64,000 nucleotides of DNA, from assembly GCF_036013745.1 (NCBI RefSeq), contig NZ_CP107880.1:2046001-2110000 (forward strand). Direction: 5' to 3'. Each line of letters opens with the position of its first letter. Positions within the stretch are counted from its first letter, which is position 1. This DNA comes from Streptomyces sp. NBC_00483. Its GTDB lineage: Bacteria > Actinomycetota > Actinomycetes > Streptomycetales > Streptomycetaceae. The notes beneath the pieces were generated by a model that saw only the letters and a list, made by a program, of their open reading frames with translations, was not told the origin of the DNA and searched no databases. The translations under genes and the position numbers were made by a program. Shown here piece after piece: positions 8,340 to 16,046 of this stretch.

Positions 8340-9695
8340 TCAGTGCGCGGGCACGGGCTGCGCGTCCCGCTCCTGCGCCGCGCCGACCTCCGCCAGCTCC
8401 CGGTCCCGCAGGTCCGGCGCGAACGCGATGGCCACCATGGCGATCACCGTCGTCACGATGGCGAACGCGATCACCATCCAGAGGCCCCCGTCGGCCCACA
8501 GCACCATCGCGCCGGCCAGCGCCGGAGTGAAGCTCGCCAGCAGGATCGAGGCCATCTGGTACCCGATGGAGATGCCCGAGTAGCGGACCGCCGTGGGGAA
8601 CATCTCGCAGTACAGGGCGGGCAGCGGCGCGTACACCATGGCGTGGCCGAGGGCGAGGAACAGCACCACTCCCGCGACGATCGCCCACAGCTGCCCGGTG
8701 TGCACCAGCGCGAAGACCGGCCAGGTCGTGACCACGATCAGCGCGCCGCCGATGAGGAAGGTGCGGACGCGTCCGATGCGGTCGGAGACGGCCCCGAACA
8801 CCGGGATCATCACGATGTTCACCGCGGCGCCGATCATCGACGCCGTCAGGCCGTAGCTCTTCGGCGCGCCGAGGGTGGTGGTGACGTAGGACAGGATGAA
8901 GGTCGTGAACAGGTAGTAGTTCCCGGCCTCGGCGAAGCGGCCGAAGACCGTGATCAGCAGGGCCTTGCGGTGGTCGCGGAAGACGACCGCCGCGGGCGCC
9001 TTGCGGCGCTCCAGCTCGGCGTCCATCTTGCGCTTCTCTTCAAGGAACGCCGGGCTCTCGGTGGCCCGCAGGCGGATGAAGAAGCCGACGGCGGCGAGGA
9101 TCACGCTGAGCAGGAACGGCAGTCGCCAGCCCCACTCGTCGAAGGCGTCACCGGAGAGCCACGACGCGAGCGACACCGCGGCCGTGCCGAGCAGCAGGCC
9201 TGCCGAGACCCCGATCTGCGGCCAGGAGCCGAAGTAGCCGCGCCGCTTCTTCGGTGCGTTCTCGACGGCGACGATGGCCGCCCCGCCCCACTCGCCACCC
9301 ACGGCGAAACCCTGCGCGAGCCGCAGCACGCACAGCAACAGCGGTGCCGCGACGCCTATTTGGTCGTAGGTCGGCACGAGGCCGATCGCCGCCGTGGCCA
9401 CCGTCATGATCGAGAACGTGAGGATCAGCGTGGACTTGCGGCCGATCCGGTCCCCGAGGTGTCCGGCGACGAACGCGCCGATCGGGCGGGCCAGGAACCC
9501 CACGCCGAACGAGGCGAGCGAGACGATCTGGCCGATGCCGGGCGACAGGTTCGGGAAGAACAGGTGCCCGAACACAAGCGCCGCTGCGGTGCCGTAGATC
9601 GTGTACTCGTACCACTCGACGATCGCACCGATGGTGCCGGACTGCAGTGACCGGCGCCGGAGTTGCTCCGGTGTCGGGGTGGCGGCGGTGGCCAT
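8340..9695 (-). CDS. MHS-family metabolite:H+ symporter
   Basis: Proton-coupled importer of the metabolite:H+ symporter branch of the MFS, 451 residues, twelve membrane segments. The N-terminus has the branch-typical VEWYEYTIYG, followed by the loop motif GHLGDRIGRKSTL and the RLAQGFAVGGEWGGA motif of TM4, which is diagnostic of ProP/ShiA/KgtP-type carriers. It follows the histidinol-dehydrogenase paralogue by 43 bases in the same direction and likely shares its transcript and the twin-palindrome operator. MHS carriers take up organic acids, betaines or sulfonates; the substrate here is probably that of the dehydrogenase. Confidence 0.93.
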   Translation of the reverse strand: MATAATPTPEQLRRRSLQSGTIGAIVEWYEYTIYGTAAALVFGHLFFPNLSPGIGQIVSLASFGVGFLARPIGAFVAGHLGDRIGRKSTLILTFSIMTVATAAIGLVPTYDQIGVAAPLLLCVLRLAQGFAVGGEWGGAAIVAVENAPKKRRGYFGSWPQIGVSAGLLLGTAAVSLASWLSGDAFDEWGWRLPFLLSVILAAVGFFIRLRATESPAFLEEKRKMDAELERRKAPAAVVFRDHRKALLITVFGRFAEAGNYYLFTTFILSYVTTTLGAPKSYGLTASMIGAAVNIVMIPVFGAVSDRIGRVRTFLIGGALIVVTTWPVFALVHTGQLWAIVAGVVLFLALGHAMVYAPLPALYCEMFPTAVRYSGISIGYQMASILLASFTPALAGAMVLWADGGLWMVIAFAIVTTVIAMVAIAFAPDLRDRELAEVGAAQERDAQPVPAH

Positions 9696-9738
9696 GGGAT
9701 CTCCGTTGATCGGGGGTGAGCGGGGCGACCCTGTGGGG

Positions 9739-11058
9739 TCAGGAGCGGGCGGACTCGTAGTGGTCGGTCCACGGCAGCGTGGCGCCGGCGTACTTGGCGG
9801 CGCGGACGTCGCCGGAGCGGGCGTGCCCCTCGAACAGCTCGACGCGGGCCGCGCGGCCGCACAGCTCCCCCAGCTCGGCGGAGGACTTCTCCTCGCGCAC
9901 CTCCTGGTACGTGACGGTGCGCAGGTACATGCCGACCCACAGGCCGCCGGTGTAGCGGGCGGCGCCGCGGGTGGGCAGCACGTGGTTGGTGCCGATCACC
10001 TTGTCGCCGTAGGACACGCAGGTGCCCTCGCCGAGGAACAGGGCGCCGTAGGCGTGCATCTTGTCCAGGGCCTCGCGGGGGTTCTCGGTGAGGATCTGCA
10101 CGTGCTCGTACGCGAAGCCGTCGGCGACGCGGTAGGCCTCGTCGAGGCCGTCGACCAGGATGATCTGGCCGTGGTCGCGCCAGGCCGGGCCCGCGATGTC
10201 GCCGGTCTGCATGCCGGGCAGGATCTCGTCGATGTGCCGCTGCACCTCGTCGGCGACCCGCTGACTCGTCGTCACCAGGGCGGCGGGCGAGTCAGGGCCG
10301 TGCTCGGCCTGCGAGAGCAGGTCGACGGCCGCGACGAACGGGTCGGCGTCGTCGTCCGCGACGACCAGGATCTCGGTCGGCCCGGCGAACAGGTCGATGC
10401 CGACCTCGCCGAACAGCTGGCGCTTGGCCTCGGCGACGTACGCGTTACCGGGCCCCGCGAGCATGTCGACCGGCTTGACGGTCTCCGTGCCGACGGCCAT
10501 CGCGGCGACCGCCTGCACACCGCCGAGGACGTAGATCTCGTCGGCGCCCGCGAAGTGCATGGCGGCGATGGTCGCGGCGGGGATCTCGCCGCGGATCGGC
10601 GGCGTGCAGGCGACGACGCGCGGCACACCGGCGGCCTTCGCCGTCACGATCGTCATGTGCGCGGAGGCGGTCAGCGGGTAGCGGCCGCCGGGGATGTAGG
10701 CGCCGACGGACTGCACCGGCACGTGCCGGTGACCGAGGAAGACGCCCGGGGCGGTCTCGATCTCGATCTCGGACATCGAGTCGCGCTGCGCCTCGGCGAA
10801 CCGGCGGACGTTGGCCTGGACCGTCTTGATGTCCTCGATCACCTGGGGGTCGAGCGTGCCGATGATCTCGGTGAGCCGCTCGCCGTCCAGGCGGAAGGAC
10901 TCCGGCTCCCAGCGGTCGAAGCGCGCCGACAGTTCACGGACGGCCGCGTCGCCGCGGCCGCGCACGTCGGCGATCAGCTCGCGGACGGCCTGCCCGACGG
11001 TGTCGTTGCCGGACGGCGCGGTGGACGGGGTGGTGGCGGCCTTGATGGTGCGGGACAC
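9739..11058 (-). CDS. histidinol-dehydrogenase-family alcohol dehydrogenase (catabolic paralogue)
   Basis: Zinc/NAD-dependent dehydrogenase of the HisD fold, 439 residues. Family residues are present: the zinc-ligand strand LLSQAEHG, the catalytic Glu-His in YEHVQI, the GTNHVLPT loop and the C-terminal histidine in EGHARS. The context, LacI regulator upstream and MHS importer downstream with no histidine genes nearby, argues for a catabolic role such as oxidation of a diol. The sulfopropanediol 3-dehydrogenase HpsN is a known HisD-family precedent. The GTG start at 11058 has GAGGAG six bases upstream. Histidine biosynthesis cannot be excluded by sequence alone, but the context makes it unlikely. 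Confidence 0.85.
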   Translation of the reverse strand: MSRTIKAATTPSTAPSGNDTVGQAVRELIADVRGRGDAAVRELSARFDRWEPESFRLDGERLTEIIGTLDPQVIEDIKTVQANVRRFAEAQRDSMSEIEIETAPGVFLGHRHVPVQSVGAYIPGGRYPLTASAHMTIVTAKAAGVPRVVACTPPIRGEIPAATIAAMHFAGADEIYVLGGVQAVAAMAVGTETVKPVDMLAGPGNAYVAEAKRQLFGEVGIDLFAGPTEILVVADDDADPFVAAVDLLSQAEHGPDSPAALVTTSQRVADEVQRHIDEILPGMQTGDIAGPAWRDHGQIILVDGLDEAYRVADGFAYEHVQILTENPREALDKMHAYGALFLGEGTCVSYGDKVIGTNHVLPTRGAARYTGGLWVGMYLRTVTYQEVREEKSSAELGELCGRAARVELFEGHARSGDVRAAKYAGATLPWTDHYESARS

Positions 11059-11077
11059 GCCCAGCTCCTCACTCGTT

Positions 11078-11107
11078 ATGGATACGTATCCATTGGATAC
11101 GTATCCA
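11078..11107. promoter_or_regulatory. twin palindromic operator, likely LacI-family binding sites
   Basis: Two palindromes lie side by side: a perfect 16-base ATGGATACGTATCCAT (11078-11093) and a 14-base TGGATACGTATCCA (11094-11107), with centres 15 bases apart. They lie 20-50 bases upstream of the dehydrogenase GTG. The central CG is typical of LacI-family operators, and the neighbouring regulator is a LacI protein. Confidence 0.8.
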
Positions 11108-11169
11108 TAGAATGGAAGACGAAGGGTTGAACGGTCAAGAGGGATCTCAAGAGGAATCTCGAGAGGGAT

Positions 11170-12177
11170 TTACGAAGGGATCTGCGCCGGGCCCGTGGTC
11201 GAGCGTCCGACGAACTCCACCGGCAGCACCTCGTGCCGGTGCGGCAGCTCGGGGTCCTCGAGCCGGCCGAGCAGCAGCTCCACGCCGACCTGCGCGATCC
11301 GCTCCAGCGGCTGGCGCACGGTCGTCAGATCGATGCGCTCCCACGCGGAGAGCGGCACGTCGTCGCAGCCCACCACACTCAACTCGCCCGGCACGTCCAC
11401 GCCTTCGGCCGCGGCGGCGTTCAGCGCCGCGTACGCCATGATGTCGTTGTGGCAGTAGAGCGCCGTCGGCCGCTCGGGGGTGGCGAGCAGCGCCCGCACC
11501 GTCGCGTAGGCGGTGTCGTAGTCGTAATCGCCGTCGATCTCGGTGAGGGCGACGCCGCCGGCGGCCCGCACCCGGTCGCGGAATCCGCGGCCGCGCTGCT
11601 GGGCCGTGCTCGATCGGGCCAGACCGCAGACCATCGCGATCCGCCGGTGCCCGAGGCCCAGCAGATGCTCGGCCGCGAGCTCGCCCGCGGTCGGGTTGTC
11701 GGCCTCGACCTGGTCGGCGGGGAAGTCGTCGAGAGTGCGGTGGACCAGCACGACGGGGATGCCGTGCCCGGCCGTGCGGTGCGCCAGCGGCTCGTCCTGA
11801 AGCGCCGAGGTGAACACGACCCCGTCGACACCCTCGCGGCGCAGCTGCGCGAGCCCCTCCTCCGCCGTCATCACGTCCGTGACCAAGGTCAGGCGCATGC
11901 CCTGCTCGTGCAGGACGCGCTCCATCGCCTTGACCATGACCGGGTAGAACGGGTTGGTCAGATCGCGGATGACCACGCCGATCAGGCCGGAGCGTGAGCC
12001 CACGAGGCTGCGCGCGGCCTGGCTGGGCTGGAAGTCGTACTTGGCGACCACTTCGAGCACGCGGCGGCGCGTCTCGGGCGCGACGCTCCCGCCGTTCAGG
12101 ACGCGGGAGACGGTCGACTGCGCCACTCCGGCCTCGCGGGCGATCTGCACGCTGGTGACGGTCGGCCGCCGCGCCAT
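11170..12177 (-). CDS. LacI-family transcriptional regulator
   Basis: Repressor of 335 residues. The N-terminal HTH reads TSVQIAREAGVAQSTVSRVL, followed by the hinge helix region PSQAARSLVG and a periplasmic-binding-protein-like effector domain (IGVVIRDLTNPFYP, DGVVFTSA, VVGCDDVPLSAWERIDLTTV). It lies directly upstream of, and in line with, the HisD-like dehydrogenase and MHS carrier; the 111-base gap between it and the dehydrogenase holds the twin palindromes. It therefore most likely represses that pair and is relieved by the substrate or a metabolite. Confidence 0.94.
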   Translation of the reverse strand: MARRPTVTSVQIAREAGVAQSTVSRVLNGGSVAPETRRRVLEVVAKYDFQPSQAARSLVGSRSGLIGVVIRDLTNPFYPVMVKAMERVLHEQGMRLTLVTDVMTAEEGLAQLRREGVDGVVFTSALQDEPLAHRTAGHGIPVVLVHRTLDDFPADQVEADNPTAGELAAEHLLGLGHRRIAMVCGLARSSTAQQRGRGFRDRVRAAGGVALTEIDGDYDYDTAYATVRALLATPERPTALYCHNDIMAYAALNAAAAEGVDVPGELSVVGCDDVPLSAWERIDLTTVRQPLERIAQVGVELLLGRLEDPELPHRHEVLPVEFVGRSTTGPAQIPS

Positions 12178-12269
12178 GTGTCCTTACCTCCGGGTCGGGT
12201 CGAGGCAAGGATACGGATCGCCGGGTGCCGGAGGCATTCCGCCTCCGGCACCCGGCGTCTGCGTGTCCG

Positions 12270-12689
12270 TCAGGCCTGGACGGTCTCCAGGAGCGCGGCC
12301 AGCCCGTCGACGTAGATGCCGTGGAAGAGCTCCTCGACCTCGGCGTCGCTCACACCGACCGGGGTGAACGAGCCGGACCACTCGACGCGGGAGGCGTCCG
12401 GGCGGCCGGGGACGGCGTGCACCGTCAGGGTGGAGAGGTAGCCGGTGACAGGGAACGGGGCCTGCTCGATGGCGTAGCTGTAGTGGCGCTCGGCCTCGTT
12501 GAACTCGACGAGCCGCTCGACGATGACGCCGCCGTCCGCGTTGGTGAGGTGGCGCACGCGGCCGCCCTCACCGAGTTCGCTCTTCGGGATGTACGGGAGC
12601 CAGTCCGGCAGCGAGTCGAAGCCGCCGATGAGCCGCCAGACGCGGTCGGGGCTCTGCGGGATGTCGAGGGATGCGGTGGTGGAAGCCAT
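12270..12689 (-). CDS. SRPBCC (polyketide cyclase/START-like) family protein
   Basis: Small ligand-binding protein of 139 residues with the helix-grip fold: it opens with the first strand of the fold (TASLDIPQSPDRVWRLIGGF), then SLPDWLPYIPKSELGEGG, a central ERLVEFNEAERHYSY strand and a long C-terminal helix. This group includes MxaD-like and cyclase/dehydrase-like proteins. It lies 35 bases after the aldo/keto reductase, probably in one operon, and could bind or chaperone a hydrophobic substrate. No catalytic residues can be named. Confidence 0.88.
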   Translation of the reverse strand: MASTTASLDIPQSPDRVWRLIGGFDSLPDWLPYIPKSELGEGGRVRHLTNADGGVIVERLVEFNEAERHYSYAIEQAPFPVTGYLSTLTVHAVPGRPDASRVEWSGSFTPVGVSDAEVEELFHGIYVDGLAALLETVQA

Positions 12690-12724
12690 GACGGGCCTCT
12701 CTTTCACGGTCAACTGGTGGTGGT

Positions 12725-13735
12725 TCAGGCGTTGTTGGGGAGCGGGGCGGCCGGGCTGACGAGGCCCTCGGCGCGCAGCTCGGTCCAGAACGCGGCCGGG
12801 ATCTCCTCGGCGAGGGCGGCGGTGTCCTCGGCGATGCGGCTGGGGCGGGTGGCGCCGGGGATGACGGCGGCGGAGGCCGGGTGGGCCAGGGAGAACTGCA
12901 GGGCGGCGGACTTGATGCCGATGCCGTGCTTCTCGGTGAGGGCCTTGAGCCGGCCGACGCGCTCGATGATCTCGGCGGGCGCCTCCGCGTACTCGAAGTG
13001 GGTGCCACCGGCGAGGATCCCGGAGCTGTAGGGGCCGCCGGCGACCAGGTCGACGCCCTGTTCCTGGGCCATCGGGAGCAGGCGCGTGAGGGCGTGCTCG
13101 TGGTCGAGGAGGGTGTAGCGGCCGGCGAGCAGGAAACCGTCGGGCTGCGGCTCGTCGAGGGCGAGGGTCAGCTCGATGGGCTCGGTCTTGTTGACGCCGA
13201 GGCCCCAGGCCTTGATGACGCCCTCGTCGCGCAGCCGGGACAGGACGCGGAAGGCGCCGGTGCGGGCCTCCTCGAACTTCTGGATCCACTGGTCGCCGTG
13301 GAAGTCCTGCGCGATGTCGTGGACCCAGACGATGTCGAGGCGGTCGGTGCCGAGGCGCTTGAGGCTGCCCTCGATGGAGCGCTCGGTGGCGTCGGCGGTC
13401 CACTCGTGGAGGATCTTGTTCGGGTTGCCGTGCTCGAACAGGCCGCCCTTCTCGCCGAAGTCGGGGACGTCCGTCGCGTGCTCGTCGAGGATGACGCGGC
13501 CGACCTTGGTCGACAGCACGTAGGAGTCGCGCGGCTTGGTGGACAGGACCTCGCCCAGGCGCTCCTCGGCCAGGCCCGCGCCGTAGAAGGGGGCGGTGTC
13601 GAAGTAGCGGATGCCGTGGTCCCAGGCCGCCTCGACGGTGGCGCGGGCCTCGTCGTCGGGGATCGCGCGGAACATGTTGCCGAGGGGAGCGGTGCCGAAG
13701 CCGAGCCGGCCGGGGAGGAGGGACTTGATACCCAT
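12725..13735 (-). CDS. aldo/keto reductase (D-threo-aldose dehydrogenase / pyridoxal dehydrogenase-like)
   Basis: NAD(P)-dependent oxidoreductase of 336 residues. The family motifs are LGFGTAPLG at the N-terminus, the catalytic Asp/Tyr in YFDTAPFYGAGLAE, the Lys in VLSTKVGR, the His in IVWVHDI, and the cofactor strand VIPGATRPSRIAEDTAAL. The length and the GLGVNKTEP segment fit the D-threo-aldose 1-dehydrogenase/pyridoxal 4-dehydrogenase group. The start at 13735 follows AAGGAA; upstream extension would run into the LysR intergenic palindrome. It diverges from the LysR gene, its probable regulator. Confidence 0.92.
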   Translation of the reverse strand: MGIKSLLPGRLGFGTAPLGNMFRAIPDDEARATVEAAWDHGIRYFDTAPFYGAGLAEERLGEVLSTKPRDSYVLSTKVGRVILDEHATDVPDFGEKGGLFEHGNPNKILHEWTADATERSIEGSLKRLGTDRLDIVWVHDIAQDFHGDQWIQKFEEARTGAFRVLSRLRDEGVIKAWGLGVNKTEPIELTLALDEPQPDGFLLAGRYTLLDHEHALTRLLPMAQEQGVDLVAGGPYSSGILAGGTHFEYAEAPAEIIERVGRLKALTEKHGIGIKSAALQFSLAHPASAAVIPGATRPSRIAEDTAALAEEIPAAFWTELRAEGLVSPAAPLPNNA

Positions 13736-13859
13736 GGAGATCGTTCCTTGCCTTGGTGCTGTACGCCTACTGCTGTGTGCGCGGCTTTGCGGAGATTTCT
13801 TTGGGTTTCTCCTGCTCCGCGCCTCTTGCTCCTCCGAGGTTAGGATCGATGGGTAAGAC

Positions 13860-13880
13860 TGTCCAAGACTCACTTGGACA
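13860..13880. promoter_or_regulatory. perfect 8-5-8 inverted repeat, likely LysR binding site
   Basis: TGTCCAAG and CTTGGACA are separated by five bases in the divergent region between the aldo/keto reductase and the LysR gene, 25 bases before the LysR ATG. The position suits autoregulation and control of the divergent operon. Confidence 0.75.
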
Positions 13881-13904
13881 TACTTGAGTCCCCCGAGGTC
13901 CAAC

Positions 13905-14813
13905 ATGCTTGACCTGCGACAACTTCGCTATTTCGTGGCCGTGGCCGAGGAGGAGCACGTCGGCCGTGCCGCCGAGCGGCTGCACATCTCGCAGTCGCCG
14001 CTGAGCCGGCAGATCGCTCAGCTGGAGAAGGGCCTCGGCCTGACCCTGTTCGAGCGCAGCCAGCAGCGCATCCGGCTCACCTCCGACGGCCGCGTCTTCC
14101 TCACCGAGGCGACGGCCCTGCTGCGGCACGCCGCCCGCCTGGAGAACCTCGGCCGCCGTCTCGGCCGCGGCGAGGAGGGCGGCCTGTGCGTCGGCTACGT
14201 CGGCGACGCCATGCACACCGGCCTGCTGCCCAGGGCGCTGCGCTCCCTCAACGAGGAGCGCCCCGGCATCCACGTCGCGCTCTACGACATGACCGCGCAC
14301 GAGCAGTTCGAGGGCCTGCGCCAGCGCAGCCTCGACATCGCCCTGGCCCCTGAGGCGCCGCCCGAGGACGATCCGGACCTGCGCAGCGCGCTCCTCCTGG
14401 AGGACCCGCTGCTGCTGGCCGTCCCCAGCACCCATCCGCTGGCGGACGCGGGCGAGGTGCGGCCCGAGGACCTCGACGGTCTGCCGTGGGTCGCGGTCGA
14501 GGACGGTCAGGACCACGTCTGGCGGGACGACTTCGTCGCGGCCTGCGCCGCCGCCGGGTTCACCCCGGACATCCGCTTCGAGGCCCCCGAACCGCTCACG
14601 GCGGTGGGGCTTGTGGCGTCGGGGCTCGGCATGGCGTTCGTCCAGCGGAGCATGCTGACCGGCCGCACGGCGGGGATCACCGTGCGCGAACTCCCCTGGT
14701 TCCAAAGGTCCGTTCGGCTGTGGGCCACATGGCACCGGATCGACCTGCGGCCGGTCGTCGCGTCGTTCCGTACGACGGTGCTGGCCACCGGGGACGGGGA
14801 GTCCGGGGACTGA
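13905..14813 (+). CDS. LysR-family transcriptional regulator
   Basis: LysR regulator of 302 residues. The winged HTH covers residues 1-60 (LRQLRYFVAVAEEEHVGRAA, then QSPLSRQIAQLEKGLGLTLF), and the effector domain follows (DIALAPEAPPEDDPDL, LLLAVPSTHPLA, ASGLGMAFVQ). The EEEHVGRAAERLHISQSPLS wording is typical of the BenM/CatM/CbbR-like branch. ATG 13905 has GAGG upstream. It diverges from the aldo/keto reductase-SRPBCC pair with a perfect inverted repeat between them. Confidence 0.94.
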   Translation: MLDLRQLRYFVAVAEEEHVGRAAERLHISQSPLSRQIAQLEKGLGLTLFERSQQRIRLTSDGRVFLTEATALLRHAARLENLGRRLGRGEEGGLCVGYVGDAMHTGLLPRALRSLNEERPGIHVALYDMTAHEQFEGLRQRSLDIALAPEAPPEDDPDLRSALLLEDPLLLAVPSTHPLADAGEVRPEDLDGLPWVAVEDGQDHVWRDDFVAACAAAGFTPDIRFEAPEPLTAVGLVASGLGMAFVQRSMLTGRTAGITVRELPWFQRSVRLWATWHRIDLRPVVASFRTTVLATGDGESGD

Positions 14814-14858
14814 GGCGCTGCCGGACAACTCCCCAGCCCCGCATGCCCGTTGGGATGC

Positions 14859-15965
14859 TCAGCGCAGCGGGTCGAACGCCGTGAGGTCCGTCCCCGGCTC
14901 CGCCCCGCGCGCCAGACGGGCCGCGACCGAGCCCGCGTACGGGCCCATGGTGAGGCCGGACGCGCCGAGGCCGTTGACCACGACCAGGCCGGGGACCTTC
15001 GGGACCGCGCCGAGCAGCGGGCGGATGTCGGGTCCCACCGGGCGGAACCCGATGCGGGTCTCCACGTGCGTGGCGTCCGCGAGGCCGGGGGCGACCCCCA
15101 GCGCCTCGTCGAGCACCTCCTTCATGCCGGCCGCGGTGACCCGGTGGTCGAATCCGGCGCCGTCCTCGCGGGTGGCGCCGACCACGACCCGCGAGTCGTC
15201 GAAGGCCAGCAGGTAGTGCCGGGACATCGGCAGCACGACCGGCCAGTTCATGGTGTCCGCGCCCGGCAGGCGCAGGTGCATGATCTGGCCGCGCTGCGGC
15301 TCGACCCGTACGTGCACGCCGAGCGGTTCGAGCAGTTCGGGCGCCCAGGCGCCGGCCGCCACGATCACGGAGTCCGCGCCGATGGTCTCTCCGTCGACCC
15401 GCACGCCGCGCACCGCTCCGTCGGCCCCGTCCGCGACGAGCGCGGCCGTGCCCTCGACGATCCGGGCGCCGTGCCGCGCCGCCGCCCGGCACATCGCGTC
15501 CCGCACCAGACGGCCGTCGAGGCGTGCCGCGCCGGGGATGTGCAGGGCGGGCCCCTCGTGCCCGAGCGGCGGGAAGAGCTCGCGGGCCCGGCGCGCGTCG
15601 ACCAGCTCCACGTCGCCCGCCAGCGGGGACGTGGCCGCACGCTCGGACACGCGCCGCAGCACGTCCTCCGCCTCACCCTCGGTGGTGAGCCGCAGCGAGC
15701 CGACCTTCCGGTACCCGAGGTCCGTCTCTCCGTCGGCGGCGAGGCCCGCGCGCAGTTCCTCGTAGTACTCCGCCCCCGCGACCGCGAAGCGGTACCAGTC
15801 CGGGTCGTCGACCCGGGACGACCACGGGCAGATGATGCCGGCGCCCGCGGACGTGGCGCGGCCCTCGATCCGGGAGTCCACCAGGGTCACGTCGACCCCG
15901 TTCCGGGCCAGTTCGTACCCGGCGGCCGCACCGGCGATACCGCTGCCGACGATCACTGTGCGCAT
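14859..15965 (-). CDS. FAD-dependent D-amino-acid oxidase-family oxidoreductase
   Basis: Flavoprotein of 368 residues in the DAO fold (DadA, glycine oxidase, sarcosine oxidase). The dinucleotide motif is VIVGSGIAGAAAGYELARNG at residues 4-23, and the C-terminal flavin contact is GFRPVGPDIRPLLG with NGLGASGLTMGP. It oxidises an amine or D-amino acid, releasing ammonia or passing electrons to a carrier. The start at 15965 has GAAGGAG eight bases upstream. It follows a POT peptide transporter and an XRE-cupin regulator in the same direction; such a trio suggests import and oxidative deamination of an amino acid or amine. Confidence 0.9.
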   Translation of the reverse strand: MRTVIVGSGIAGAAAGYELARNGVDVTLVDSRIEGRATSAGAGIICPWSSRVDDPDWYRFAVAGAEYYEELRAGLAADGETDLGYRKVGSLRLTTEGEAEDVLRRVSERAATSPLAGDVELVDARRARELFPPLGHEGPALHIPGAARLDGRLVRDAMCRAAARHGARIVEGTAALVADGADGAVRGVRVDGETIGADSVIVAAGAWAPELLEPLGVHVRVEPQRGQIMHLRLPGADTMNWPVVLPMSRHYLLAFDDSRVVVGATREDGAGFDHRVTAAGMKEVLDEALGVAPGLADATHVETRIGFRPVGPDIRPLLGAVPKVPGLVVVNGLGASGLTMGPYAGSVAARLARGAEPGTDLTAFDPLR

Positions 15966-16046
15966 GCGTGCTCCTTCTCGTTCGACTTCTCGCTCGACTT
16001 CCCGTTCGCCTTCTCGCTCCACCAGCTTCAGCTCACCGCACGAAGC

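Noticed and set aside
13767..14828. A 353-codon frame antisense to the LysR gene
   Set aside because: The LysR protein has a full HTH and effector domain; the antisense frame has no motif and no ribosome site.
15966..16022. N-terminal Glu/Arg repeat extension of the flavin oxidase
   Set aside because: It is encoded by a short simple repeat upstream of a strong GAAGGAG-ATG, so it is likely leader sequence rather than protein.
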